Shown: positions 44,809 to 53,799 of the stretch, one piece after another | How positions within the stretch are numbered: position 1 is the stretch's first letter | Layout: each line of letters opens with the position of its first letter | Source: Sulfurimonas gotlandica GD1 | GTDB lineage: Bacteria > Campylobacterota > Campylobacteria > Campylobacterales > Sulfurimonadaceae | DNA length: 64,000 bases | Reading direction: 5' to 3' | Assembly (NCBI RefSeq): GCF_000242915.1 | Contig: NZ_AFRZ01000001.1 | Span: 2,542,001-2,606,000, forward strand | Program-made: the position numbers and the translations under genes | Notes under the pieces: model-generated | The model's input: the letters and a program-made list of their open reading frames with translations, nothing else | Told to the model about the DNA's origin: nothing | Database searches by the model: none

Positions 44809-44838
44809 TGTGATATATTGAAACTACTATATATCACA
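44809..44838 (+). terminator. Hairpin after the M23 gene
   Basis: TGTGATATAT (44809-44818) pairs perfectly with ATATATCACA (44829-44838) over a 10-base loop, directly after the stop. A second hairpin, AACTAAA/TTTAGTT (44842-44864), follows. AT-rich stems without a T-run make termination plausible but not certain. Confidence 0.5.
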
Positions 44839-44863
44839 AATAACTAAAAAAAATATCTTTAGT

Positions 44864-44891
44864 TTGCATTGTACGTTTAATGTGATATAAT
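44864..44891 (+). promoter_or_regulatory. Promoter of the globin gene
   Basis: TTGCAT (44864-44869) and TATAAT (44886-44891) are spaced by 16 bases, with TG two bases before the -10 (an extended -10 type). The coding start is 36 bp downstream. No NssR/FNR-type palindrome was recognised. Confidence 0.55.
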
Positions 44892-44926
44892 CATTTGTTA
44901 TTTACATATATTTAGGAAAGTCTTTG

Positions 44927-45361
44927 ATGCAAGAACTCTCGCAAAAACATATAGACATAATAAAAGAATCCGCTGAGTTAATCACAGCTAACGATTTAAA
45001 GATTACAAATAAAATGTATGAAATTCTATTTTATAAATACCCACACTTAGAGATGCTTTTTGAAAATGCTCCTGATAATCAGTTTATGAAGCTTGCTGAA
45101 GCGCTCTCTTTATATGCTGTAAATATAGACAAGATAGAAAAGCTGATTCCAGCCTTAGAGTTGATAGCTATAAAGCATGTAGAAGTAAATATTCGTCCAG
45201 GACACTACTCTATGGTAGGTATGGCTCTGATTGAAGCAATAGAAGAAGTTCTAGGTAAAATGGCTCCTATAGGTTTTATAGATGCATGGAGAGAAGTTTA
45301 TAAATATGTTTCAGATATATTAATTGAGATGGAAAATAAGCTATATAAAGAGTTAAAATAG
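44927..45361 (+). CDS. Single-domain bacterial globin
   Basis: This 144-residue protein of the flavohemoglobin-type globin family has no reductase domain, like Campylobacter Cgb. The proximal histidine is in IAIKHVEVNIRPGHY near residue 85, and YEILFYKYPHLEMLF near 28 resembles the CD region of such globins. Single-domain globins detoxify nitric oxide or bind oxygen. The ATG at 44927 with an AGGA site is preferred to a TTG directly before it. Confidence 0.9.
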   Translation: MQELSQKHIDIIKESAELITANDLKITNKMYEILFYKYPHLEMLFENAPDNQFMKLAEALSLYAVNIDKIEKLIPALELIAIKHVEVNIRPGHYSMVGMALIEAIEEVLGKMAPIGFIDAWREVYKYVSDILIEMENKLYKELK

Positions 45362-45469
45362 TTACTTTTTGTCTTCTTTTTTTCTAGTTAGAATAAAACC
45401 AAATATTCCTATAATCACTAAAAATACAAGAGTTCTTATTACGATAGTTAAACCATCTGTCTCAGCCAT
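45362..45469 (-). CDS. Small single-TM membrane protein, 35 residues
   Basis: A reading frame on the minus strand, MAETDGLTIVIRTLVFLVII, continues into GIFGFILTRKKEDKK: one membrane helix flanked by an acidic N terminus and a strongly basic C terminus. An AAAGGC site precedes the ATG, and its stop is adjacent to the globin stop. Function unknown. The good ribosome site and positive-inside layout make a real gene likely. Confidence 0.6.
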   Translation of the reverse strand: MAETDGLTIVIRTLVFLVIIGIFGFILTRKKEDKK

Positions 45470-45529
45470 AGTATGCCTTTAAATGTATAGTATATGTATA
45501 GTATATGTATTATTGATTTTTTATGTCGG

Positions 45530-45604
45530 TGGATGGGGTAGAGGGATTCGAACCCCCGAATGCCAGTACCAAAAACTAGTGCCTTACCGCTTGGCGATAC
45601 CCCA
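45530..45604 (-). tRNA. tRNA-Gln (TTG), copy 1
   Basis: A full cloverleaf can be drawn: acceptor TGGGGTA/TACCCCA, D arm GCCAAGCGGTAAGGC, anticodon loop TTTTGGT (anticodon TTG), T arm GGGGGTTCGAATCCCTC, and an encoded CCA end. It differs from the copy at 49224-49298 by one base in the variable loop. Confidence 0.95.
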
Positions 45605-45778
45605 ACATTGAAAAATGTGACGAAATTTTATCATATAAAACTTAGAATTCTATAAAATTATAGATATTTTTTTATCTGATTCGTGGAGAAGCTTCGGTTT
45701 ACTTTTGTTTACTTTGGATTGAATATCGATTTAAATCTCTGTTATAAACTTATATAAATAAAATAATGGAGTTTAATT

Positions 45779-46387
45779 ATGAGTATCAATTCAATAGGTT
45801 CAACACAAGCGTATCAACCACAAATGAATAGTTCTGCTAGATCTAGTAGTTTATCCTCTGATCAAAAAGCATTTATCGAAGAACTTCTTTCTCAGTATGA
45901 TTCAGAATCATTATCTGCAGATGATGCAAAAGAAATAGTGAAAGCGATGCAAGAAGCAGGAATAGAACCTTCTCAAGCAATGGCAAGTGCTATGGCAACT
46001 TCTGGATTTGAGGCAAAAGAGATTGGCGACTTAGCAGGTGTAGGCAAGGGCGGTGGAGAAAGACCTATGGGACCACCACCTCCAAAAGAAGAGGAGATGT
46101 CTAGCATTTCTGATTTACTGGAGAGTTTATTGAGTTCTGAAGAAGAAGATGAGTATGATGTTACAACAACTAGCGTATCTTCATCATTTGATACTGTTTT
46201 GGATTATACAAGTAAAATTGTTAGCCTTAAAGATGACGCTAAAGCACAAGTAATGGATTTGCTAAATAAGTACAATTCACAAGATAATAAACTTTCTCAG
46301 GAAGATACACAAAAATTTATAGTAAATTCTTTAAGTCAAATATTGAAGGAGTCTGATAATTATAATACAATGTCATTTTACGCATAA
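45779..46387 (+). CDS. Acidic protein with degenerate EF-hand-like segments
   Basis: This 202-residue soluble protein has no signal peptide. Two regions, ELLSQYDSESLSADDAKEIV near residue 40 and LLNKYNSQDNKLSQEDTQKF near 170, read as helix-loop-helix units resembling EF hands with incomplete calcium ligands. Between them lie a Gly/Pro segment (GKGGGERPMGPPPPKEEE) and a low-complexity acidic stretch. It has a GGAG site and lies 23 bases before a two-component regulator, so it may be part of that signalling operon. The EF-hand reading is weak; function unknown. Confidence 0.65.
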   Translation: MSINSIGSTQAYQPQMNSSARSSSLSSDQKAFIEELLSQYDSESLSADDAKEIVKAMQEAGIEPSQAMASAMATSGFEAKEIGDLAGVGKGGGERPMGPPPPKEEEMSSISDLLESLLSSEEEDEYDVTTTSVSSSFDTVLDYTSKIVSLKDDAKAQVMDLLNKYNSQDNKLSQEDTQKFIVNSLSQILKESDNYNTMSFYA

Positions 46388-46410
46388 TTATTATGAAAAG
46401 GTAGCATGTT

Positions 46411-47073
46411 ATGATTAATATTTTAATGATTGAAGATGACCCAGAGTTTTCTCTGTTTCTGGGAGAATATCTTGAAAAATACAATATTAATATTACAAAC
46501 TATCAAGACCCATTTTTGGGTCTGAGTTCTGGTATTGACAAGTATGATTTACTTATATTAGATTTAACTCTTCCAGGAATAGATGGCTTGGAAGTTTGTA
46601 GTGAAGTAACAAAAAAATATAATATTCCAATCATTATCTCAAGTGCAAGAAGTGACTCTACAGATAAAATAATGGGCTTACAAATGGGAGCTGATTATTA
46701 TCTGCCAAAGCCCTATGATCCAAAAGAAATGTATGCTGTCATTCAAAGTCTCTTAAGACGGATAAAAAAGAATAATAATCCCATCACTCAAAGTGATTTC
46801 ACATACGATAGGTCCAACTTTAAAATTACGTTCAAAGAAGAAGATTTGGCACTTACCCGTGCAGAGTGTGAGGTAATGCTTTGCTTATTGAAAAACAAAA
46901 ACTCAGTTGTCTCTAGAGAGCAGATAGTTGAGAGTTGCGATAGTTTGAGTGATAGTTATTCAAAAAGTTTGGATGTGATTATCGGCAGACTTCGTACAAA
47001 GCTAGGTGATGACTCAAAAAATCCAAGTTACCTGCACTCAGTTAGAGGCTTAGGATATAAGATTTCACAATGA
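46411..47073 (+). CDS. OmpR-family response regulator
   Basis: This 220-residue protein has a receiver domain (1-115) with the phospho-acceptor D51 (LLILDLTLPG), acidic D9/D10 and K102-type KPYDPKE, and a winged-helix DNA-binding domain (about 125-218, with RAECEVMLCLL and SVRGLGYKI). It overlaps the kinase gene by 4 bases. It probably regulates neighbouring or envelope genes; the signal is unknown. Confidence 0.93.
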   Translation: MINILMIEDDPEFSLFLGEYLEKYNINITNYQDPFLGLSSGIDKYDLLILDLTLPGIDGLEVCSEVTKKYNIPIIISSARSDSTDKIMGLQMGADYYLPKPYDPKEMYAVIQSLLRRIKKNNNPITQSDFTYDRSNFKITFKEEDLALTRAECEVMLCLLKNKNSVVSREQIVESCDSLSDSYSKSLDVIIGRLRTKLGDDSKNPSYLHSVRGLGYKISQ

Positions 47074-48149
47074 CACTATCATTAAAAGCTAAGATAACAA
47101 TTGTATTTATTTTTTTATTTATACTACTAGTATTAGTAGCTTTACCATTTCACCGCATGCAAGAAAGCAAAGCAAATGAAAATGTGATTAATGACTATGA
47201 AAGATTGATGCATCATATTAAGCGAGAGAGATTAGATAGAGAGAGTGTTGCAAAATATCTGAAAAATCTAAATTTTACACAAGTTGAAAATCCAAAACAT
47301 ATTTTTGATAACCTAGATAAACTAATAATTAGAAGAGGCGGATTTGAGACCTTTATGGTAGAAGACAGATACTATTTACATATATTAGCTCCCCATTTTA
47401 GAATCCTTTTCAAAGATGAATCAAATAAGTTTGAGAGAAGTTTCATAGATGTTTACATTTTTCTTTTTGTTGGACTGCTCTTTATTTTTATCTACTATCT
47501 TATTATAAAAAATATAAATGATACACAGCATCAACTAAAATCTAGACAACTATTTTTGAGAACGGTTATGCATGAGTTAAAAACTCCTATTGCAAAAGGT
47601 AGAATTGTAAGTGAACTTATAGACGATGAGAAACAAAAAAATAGAATAATTACTATTTTTGAAAAGCTTAATTTTCTTATTGATGATTTTGCAAAAGTTG
47701 AGCAGATAGTTTCAAATAATTATGAGTTAAATATGTATCCTTGTGGAATTGATACTATTGTTCAAAAATCTATTGAGATGCTGATGCTTGATAAAGAAGA
47801 CGATATCTCACTTGAGAATATTTCCACTAATAAGATAAAAGTAGATTTGGATTTATTCTCTTTAGCTCTTAAAAACCTTATAGATAATGGACTAAAATAC
47901 TCAACTGATACAAAGATTGTAATTAGACAAGAGTCAAATAGATTATTGTTTATATCAAATGCTAAAGTGCTGAATAAACCATTAGAAGAGTATTTTAAAC
48001 CATTTCATAATGATACAAAACTAAAAAATCATGGTATGGGACTAGGTCTTTACATTACACACTCAATTGTTCAAATGCACGGTATGAAATTAGATTATGA
48101 ACATAAAGGTAATCAGAATATTTTCAAGGTAGTATTTAATAGTTTATAG
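47070..48149 (+). CDS. ArsS-like sensor histidine kinase
   Basis: This 359-residue kinase has TM1 (about 8-26), a short periplasmic domain (about 27-125), TM2 (about 128-148), HisKA with H168 (TVMHELKTPIAKGR) and an HATPase domain with NLIDNGLKY and GMGLGLYITHS. The size and H-box (HELKTPI) are typical of the Campylobacterota ArsS group. It pairs with the upstream regulator. Its 3' end overlaps the convergent outer-membrane gene by 14 bases. Confidence 0.92.
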   Translation: MTLSLKAKITIVFIFLFILLVLVALPFHRMQESKANENVINDYERLMHHIKRERLDRESVAKYLKNLNFTQVENPKHIFDNLDKLIIRRGGFETFMVEDRYYLHILAPHFRILFKDESNKFERSFIDVYIFLFVGLLFIFIYYLIIKNINDTQHQLKSRQLFLRTVMHELKTPIAKGRIVSELIDDEKQKNRIITIFEKLNFLIDDFAKVEQIVSNNYELNMYPCGIDTIVQKSIEMLMLDKEDDISLENISTNKIKVDLDLFSLALKNLIDNGLKYSTDTKIVIRQESNRLLFISNAKVLNKPLEEYFKPFHNDTKLKNHGMGLGLYITHSIVQMHGMKLDYEHKGNQNIFKVVFNSL

Positions 48150-49065
48150 TAAATCCTACCCCTATATTGTATCCATCCAATCCATCCGCTTTAATTAGAT
48201 TTACTTCAAGAAAATAACGTTTTATCCAAGAAGGAACATTTGAGTAAAGATAACTTATCGCTCCAAGACTTGCATAATTGTTAAACTTCACAGTGTTGGC
48301 TATATCTCCGTTTAAGTAGTTGGCATTAAAATATGACTCTAGCGTTATATAGTTTTTATCAAAACTAATCAATTCATTGCTTTGTGCTCCTATGGTAAAT
48401 GTAGCTACACTGGAGTCTGTGTTATATGATATTAGCTCATCAAAGCTAAAAGAAGATTTTGTTTGATATGTTTTGTATGAAAATATGACATAAGGGTTAA
48501 GCTCTTTAAATTTTGTTTTATACTCAACATCGGTAAAAAACTTATAACTTATGTTGTCATTGAAGTTTTTATTGAAAAAGCCCTCAATTGCATCTCCAAT
48601 AGCATCGTCTGGTTGAGTTAATTTAGCACCAGAACGTGAATAAATCAACTCAATTCCGCCAGAAGCAGAGAATTCTTTTGTGAATTTATATCTAATGCCT
48701 CCACCAATTCCAGCAGTGTAAGTTGAAATATGATTTTCGTAGTTAAGACGAGAATTTGGAGGTATTATCACATCTTTGCTTATATTTACTGTGCTGTAAC
48801 CAAGATTACCAACTATAAAATACTCTATACCTTTGTCAGTTTGTTTTAAAGTGTAGGAAAATGGCAAGTGATAAACGTGCATATCAACCCCCACTTTTGT
48901 AAAGTGATAAAGACCAGAGTTTAAAGAGTCTTGAGATGTAAAAATTAAAAGTGTATTTATGCTTGCTAAGTGAGCTTTTTTTGCTATATCTTCAATAGTG
49001 TCTGCATTGGCTAATTGTACATAAAATAATGAAAGCAATAATGCTTTATATATAATTCTAATCAT
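48136..49065 (-). CDS. Outer-membrane beta-barrel protein
   Basis: This 309-residue protein has a signal peptide (residues 1-21) and then alternating amphipathic strands throughout (for example YTAGIGGGIRYKFTKEFSAS), ending in GVGFTINY with the C-terminal aromatic typical of OMPs. It may belong to the solitary autotransporter barrel family, but this is uncertain. It is convergent with the kinase gene and 69 bp from the tRNA cluster. Confidence 0.75.
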   Translation of the reverse strand: MIRIIYKALLLSLFYVQLANADTIEDIAKKAHLASINTLLIFTSQDSLNSGLYHFTKVGVDMHVYHLPFSYTLKQTDKGIEYFIVGNLGYSTVNISKDVIIPPNSRLNYENHISTYTAGIGGGIRYKFTKEFSASGGIELIYSRSGAKLTQPDDAIGDAIEGFFNKNFNDNISYKFFTDVEYKTKFKELNPYVIFSYKTYQTKSSFSFDELISYNTDSSVATFTIGAQSNELISFDKNYITLESYFNANYLNGDIANTVKFNNYASLGAISYLYSNVPSWIKRYFLEVNLIKADGLDGYNIGVGFTINY

Positions 49066-49134
49066 TATTTGTTATAAGCAATTAAAGTTCCTGCTTTTAT
49101 TTAACACTTAATGATAAATATATTTGAAAGTAAT

Positions 49135-49211
<77 letters not shown>

Positions 49212-49223
49212 TCATTAAAAAGG

Positions 49224-49298
49224 TGGATGGGGTAGAGGGATTCGAACCCCCGAATACCAGTACCAAAAACTAGTGCCTTACCGCTTGGCGATACCCCA
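49224..49298 (-). tRNA. tRNA-Gln (TTG), copy 2
   Basis: It has the same cloverleaf as the copy at 45530-45604, with T in place of C in the variable loop, and encodes CCA. It lies between two initiator tRNA genes. The downstream CAACATTGAAAA flank is also shared with the other copy, which points to segmental duplication. Confidence 0.95.
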
Positions 49299-49314
49299 AC
49301 ATTGAAAATTGAAT

Positions 49315-49391
<77 letters not shown>

Positions 49392-49629
49392 GTGTTTAAC
49401 AAACCTGATTACCATGTTTGTTGGAGCGAAATTATAGGCAAAACAATTTTCTTTGTCAAGTATTTCAGAGGCAAATTTAGAAAAAATATTTAGTTGTGAA
49501 AATATAGTCTTGATTAGAAGGTTAAATACTGAAATATAATTAAATTATTTGGATAATAAAGCCAAAATAGTGGTTCAGATTAAACTACATATTGTATAAT
49601 TCTCTCAATAAAATACATAAAGAGAATAT

Positions 49630-50658
49630 ATGACACCTATACAAAGAGTACTTGAAGCTATCCAAGAGATTAAAAAAGGTAATATGGTCATTATGGTAGA
49701 TGATGAAGATAGAGAAAATGAAGGTGATTTAGTATATGCCTCTGCTTTCTCAACCCCTAAACATGTTAACTTTATGGCTATGCATGCAAGAGGTTTAATC
49801 TGTGTTGCCCTTAGTAAGTCTATAGCTACTAGACTTGAGCTTAACCCAATGGTTAGCTCAAACACATCTTCTTATGAAACAGCGTTTACTGTATCTGTAG
49901 ATGCTAAAAATGCTCTTACAGGTATTTCTGCAGGTGAGAGAGATGACACTATTAAAATTCTTGCAAATCCTATCTCTCATGCAGATGAGTTAGTAAAACC
50001 AGGACATATTTTTCCTCTTATTGCTAAAGATGGTGGCACGCTAGTTAGAACTGGGCACACTGAGGGTTCAGTAGATCTGTGTCGTTTAGCCGGTCTTAGT
50101 GAGTCTGCAGTTATTTGTGAGATTATAAAAGAAGATGGAACAATGGCAAGACGTGATGACCTTGATATCTTTGGAGAGAAAAACAATCTTAAAACTGTTT
50201 TTATTTCTGATATTGTTGAGTATCGTTTAGCAAATGAAAGACTTGTAAATGAAACGAAGGTTGAAGAGATAGACTTTTTTGGTGTAAAAGTTAAGCAACA
50301 TACTTTTGTAGATCATGACAATGTTGAGCATACTGCGATTGTATTTTACAATGCCGGTGAAGTGTCAAATGTAAGAGTTCACAATGTTATACCTGACATC
50401 GAACTTCTTTTAAATCAGAAAAAATATAATAACCTTGTAAGCTCAATAGACTATTTAAAGAAAAACAGCGGTGTTTTAGTTTTTATCAACAAAACAAACC
50501 ATCAAGATAATGCAGCTATGAAAGAGATTGGAACTGGTGCTCAGATCCTAAAATCTCTTGGTATTTCTAAAATGAATCTTCTAACATCTCTTAAGCAAAC
50601 AGAATTTGTTGGTCTAGGTGGCTTTGGGTTAGAAGTCAACGAAATAATAAATATTTAG
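49630..50658 (+). CDS. ribBA: RibBA: DHBP synthase with degenerate GTP cyclohydrolase II half
   Basis: This 342-residue protein has an N-terminal 3,4-dihydroxy-2-butanone-4-phosphate synthase domain (residues 1-200) with intact DDEDRENEGDLVYA and ARGLICVALS. It feeds riboflavin synthesis. The C-terminal half (about 208-342) aligns in length to GTP cyclohydrolase II but lacks the zinc cysteines (C-x10-C-x-C) and the usual RVHSE box (here RVHNV). The second half is therefore probably not a cyclohydrolase, and a separate RibA is expected elsewhere. Confidence 0.9.
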   Translation: MTPIQRVLEAIQEIKKGNMVIMVDDEDRENEGDLVYASAFSTPKHVNFMAMHARGLICVALSKSIATRLELNPMVSSNTSSYETAFTVSVDAKNALTGISAGERDDTIKILANPISHADELVKPGHIFPLIAKDGGTLVRTGHTEGSVDLCRLAGLSESAVICEIIKEDGTMARRDDLDIFGEKNNLKTVFISDIVEYRLANERLVNETKVEEIDFFGVKVKQHTFVDHDNVEHTAIVFYNAGEVSNVRVHNVIPDIELLLNQKKYNNLVSSIDYLKKNSGVLVFINKTNHQDNAAMKEIGTGAQILKSLGISKMNLLTSLKQTEFVGLGGFGLEVNEIINI

Positions 50659-50754
50659 ATTAATAAGATTTTTTAATTGATATGTGTCAACTTGCTTTAT
50701 CTAGAACTTTTGTATAATCGTTGTTAATACTAAAGAAGATAATATGATGACTAA

Positions 50755-52425
50755 ATGGTAGCAACCCCGGCACTAATTGTCGATGACAGTCCTATGATTG
50801 TCAAAATAATTAAAAAAGCTTTATTAACTAATACTATTGATGGATATCTGTTTGATGAGCATAACATATATACCGCTTCAGATGGTATGGAAGCTTTTGG
50901 AGTAATGGGTGAAGGCCATAACATAAAGCTAATCGTTAGCGATATTAACATGCCTTACTTAAACGGTGATGAGTTTATAGAAATCTTACAAGATACAGGC
51001 AAACTAGAAGAACTAGAAGTTGTCTTTGTAACTGCTTCTTCAACAAAACTAACTCTCTCCCGCTCTATAAAAGAAAATACTCTTGGTGTTATTTACAAGC
51101 CTTTTAGATTTGATGGATTTATAGAAAAACTAAAACATCTACAAGCTAATCAATCTATAAAAGACAGAGAAATTGAGCGTATTAAAGAGCGACAAATTGA
51201 GAAAAAGAAGTTTATAGAGAAAATTTGTCTTATATATTTAGATGATTTGGATCTGGAGTGGATTACTGATACCCTAGATTCTCTCATAAACGAGACTTTT
51301 AGCAATGCTGAGATATCTGAAGATGATTATCCTGAGATGATATACTCAATTATCTCAACATATCTGTTTGAAGAGGAAATAACACATAAGACAGATGCTA
51401 AAAAAATTTCTTGTATCATTAAAAATAATGGCAAACAAGTTGAGTTGAGTGAAAATCGTTTTGCTCTTATAGATGATTTTAAATCACAGATAAAAATGAT
51501 AAATTCTAAAGAGTTAGAACCAAAAGCAATACTTGAAGCCATAATGACACCTTCTCTTGATAAGATATCTATGGCTACGAGTCAAGTGAGAAAATTTCAT
51601 AAGATTAAGACTAAACTCTACGCTCCTCATTTTAAATACATCATAGAAGAGTTGACAAAACTAGATTGTGATTTTCCAGATATACAATTGAGAAAATTGG
51701 TTTTAGAACAAAAAGAGATAGCTGACTTTTCTCAATTTATATATGATTTTTTAGATAAGAACGAAATAAGCAAAAGCATTAAGGCAGTTTCCTCATCTGA
51801 AGCTCTTGGGATTGAACTTGCAAGACGTCTAAATAAAATGCTTAAACTTATTTCTGCACTCTCTCGTCACTACTGTGGTAATATAGAATTCTATATATGG
51901 AAAAGAGCCAGAGAATCTTCAGAAATATATGAATATCTTAAAAGAAACATGCCTAAATCTATGCCAAGTAGTTCGAGGTTTTTACTTCATAAAAACAAGA
52001 TAACTAGTAAAGAACTTCAATTTTATTTGCCGTACGAAAAACAAAAAGTCCTTGTTCTATCAAATTCTTTACAAACACTTGGCGTATTTAAGGGTGAAGT
52101 AAATGAATCACTTGATAAATGGAACTTCTTTTGTTTTACAAAAATATCTCTTTTGGATGCTTGGGTGCATAGTAATATACCTGATAAAATAATCATTGAT
52201 TACAAGTTTAGAAGCTCTGTATTTGATGATGGTATTGAGTTTTTAAAATTAGCTCTTAAACAGTATCCTATTATGAAAGATGCTGTTACTATGGATCAGC
52301 TCTATTTTATTGCAAATAAAAATGATTATGAAAAACTAAGGAAATATAAAAGTACTCATAACTTCTCAATAATTGAAGAACCTTTAACTTTAAATGGGAT
52401 TTATGAGACTCTTGTATACGACTAA
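50755..52425 (+). CDS. REC-domain protein with long uncharacterised output region
   Basis: This 556-residue protein has a receiver domain (about 5-135) with D10/D11 (LIVDDSPM), phospho-acceptor D63 (VSDINMP) and K in GVIYKPFRF, so phosphorylation by a histidine kinase is likely. The remaining 420 residues are mostly helical with no recognised domain. The C-terminal third (about 430-556) has a beta/alpha pattern that could be a second, inactive receiver-like fold. No kinase is adjacent. A short overlapping frame (ATG 50743) precedes the start. Confidence 0.8.
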   Translation: MVATPALIVDDSPMIVKIIKKALLTNTIDGYLFDEHNIYTASDGMEAFGVMGEGHNIKLIVSDINMPYLNGDEFIEILQDTGKLEELEVVFVTASSTKLTLSRSIKENTLGVIYKPFRFDGFIEKLKHLQANQSIKDREIERIKERQIEKKKFIEKICLIYLDDLDLEWITDTLDSLINETFSNAEISEDDYPEMIYSIISTYLFEEEITHKTDAKKISCIIKNNGKQVELSENRFALIDDFKSQIKMINSKELEPKAILEAIMTPSLDKISMATSQVRKFHKIKTKLYAPHFKYIIEELTKLDCDFPDIQLRKLVLEQKEIADFSQFIYDFLDKNEISKSIKAVSSSEALGIELARRLNKMLKLISALSRHYCGNIEFYIWKRARESSEIYEYLKRNMPKSMPSSSRFLLHKNKITSKELQFYLPYEKQKVLVLSNSLQTLGVFKGEVNESLDKWNFFCFTKISLLDAWVHSNIPDKIIIDYKFRSSVFDDGIEFLKLALKQYPIMKDAVTMDQLYFIANKNDYEKLRKYKSTHNFSIIEEPLTLNGIYETLVYD

Positions 52426-52515
52426 GGCTAGAAAATCAAATTTTTAATTATAAGTTTATTAATCTTTTTTGGGCTAATTTTAGATGCTAAAACACTATCT
52501 AGAACTCAGGTCATT

Positions 52516-53382
52516 ATGTCAACATTTATAACTATATCTGTTGATGAAAAAGATACACATCTAGTTGAACATGGTTTTAAAATCATGAAAGACATAGAAG
52601 CATCTCTTTCTTCTTATAAAAAAAGTGCTGTGATTTACATGTTAAACAGAGATAAGAAAGTAAAGCTGGACAACTACTCATATCAAGCTTTGAAGCAAAG
52701 CAGAGAACTATATAAAAATAGTGATGGCTACTTTGATATAACTGTTGGATCTATTACTAAAGATTTGTATCATTTTGGAGAGGAAGAACGTCTTGCATCT
52801 ATCAAAGAGTTAAACGATGCAAAGGTAAACTTTAGAGGAATTCATTTCTCTAAAAATGAAGCCTCTTTAGATGATGGTATAAAAATTGATCTTGGTGGAA
52901 TAGGTAAAGGTTTTGGGGTTGATAAGGTAGCAGGCTATTTTAGAGCAAATAGTGTAGAAGCTCGCATCTCTGCAAGTGGAGATATACGCTGTTTGGATGT
53001 CTGCTCTATAGATGTGCAAGATCCATTTTCTGATGCTAAACTGCTCTCTTTTAAAACATCTAAAAAAGATTTAGGCATTACTACGAGCGGAAACTACAAC
53101 AGATATGTAAAGAGTATAAAGAACAACCATCTAATCAATCCAAAACTAAAAAGATCACAGACCAAATTTGTATCGATAACTTTAATAGGAAGTATTAGTA
53201 GTAGTTTTCTTGACGCTTATGCAACTGCAGCTAGTGTAATGCCACCTAAAAAAGCTTATGAGTTTTTAGACTCACAAGAGCTTGCATACATAGTTTTACA
53301 AAGTGACGGAGATATGAAAATAAGCTCAAATATTGGCGAATATACAAACTCTTTAGTCATAAACAATGCTGTGAAGAAGTAG
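52516..53382 (+). CDS. apbE: ApbE-type FAD:protein FMN transferase
   Basis: This 288-residue ApbE domain links FMN covalently to Thr/Ser in target proteins. Visible motifs are MSTFITISV at the start, YKNSDGYFDITVGS near residue 73, DLGGIGKGFGVD near 126, ISASGDIR near 152, and TSGNYNRYV near 190. In frame, upstream codons (52432-52515) encode a clear signal peptide (KIKFLIISLLIFFGLILDA), but they begin right after a TAG with no ATG/GTG/TTG. Translation from the ATG gives a cytoplasmic enzyme; see findings. It lies opposite the FMN-bind gene and its partners, the expected ApbE substrates. Confidence 0.88.
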   Translation: MSTFITISVDEKDTHLVEHGFKIMKDIEASLSSYKKSAVIYMLNRDKKVKLDNYSYQALKQSRELYKNSDGYFDITVGSITKDLYHFGEEERLASIKELNDAKVNFRGIHFSKNEASLDDGIKIDLGGIGKGFGVDKVAGYFRANSVEARISASGDIRCLDVCSIDVQDPFSDAKLLSFKTSKKDLGITTSGNYNRYVKSIKNNHLINPKLKRSQTKFVSITLIGSISSSFLDAYATAASVMPPKKAYEFLDSQELAYIVLQSDGDMKISSNIGEYTNSLVINNAVKK

Positions 53383-53799
53383 CCAAGATACATAAAGAAT
53401 AAGAGCTAAAAAAACAAAAAACGATAAGAGTTTTAAAAATGCTGCAAACTCAAAACCGTTTACTATGAGCATCGGTGTAAAAATCTCCAGTATTGCAGTT
53501 AAAAAAGTAAGGTAGATAACTGTTAAAGTGCTTTTTTTATATCTGAGTTTTGTAAAGACTAAAAAGTGCAAAAGCACCATAGAGATAAGTCCAAATGAAA
53601 ATATATGCGGCAAGGCAGTTTTGAGTATACCGCTTGTACTCTTTGTAGGTATAAATTTGTCCTCATTACCTAGATAATAATCAACTACTTCCCCGTAGCT
53701 AAAGCCTATCTTATACTCAAAAAGCATAACTGCACTAGATATTAGGAGTAGTGAAAAAACAAGATAGTAGATGATAGAGAGTTTATACGCCTTTTGCAT
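53353..53799 (-). CDS. Four-TM membrane protein of the flavinylation cluster (A)
   Basis: This 148-residue membrane protein has four helices (about residues 8-27, 62-82, 93-113, 122-144) and a periplasmic loop between the first two. It overlaps the next gene by 17 bases and the convergent apbE by 30. No family is recognised; its arrangement resembles short heme or quinone membrane partners seen in ApbE/FMN-bind clusters. Only a few histidines are seen (PHIFSFG, LLHF, LLLHS). Confidence 0.65.
   Translation of the reverse strand: MQKAYKLSIIYYLVFSLLLISSAVMLFEYKIGFSYGEVVDYYLGNEDKFIPTKSTSGILKTALPHIFSFGLISMVLLHFLVFTKLRYKKSTLTVIYLTFLTAILEIFTPMLIVNGFEFAAFLKLLSFFVFLALILYVSWLLLHSIVYD

Noticed and set aside
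44809-44838. CRP/FNR-type binding site (TGTGA ... TCACA)
   Set aside because: The arms are separated by far more than the usual six bases and the element lies directly after a stop codon, so a hairpin terminator is more likely.
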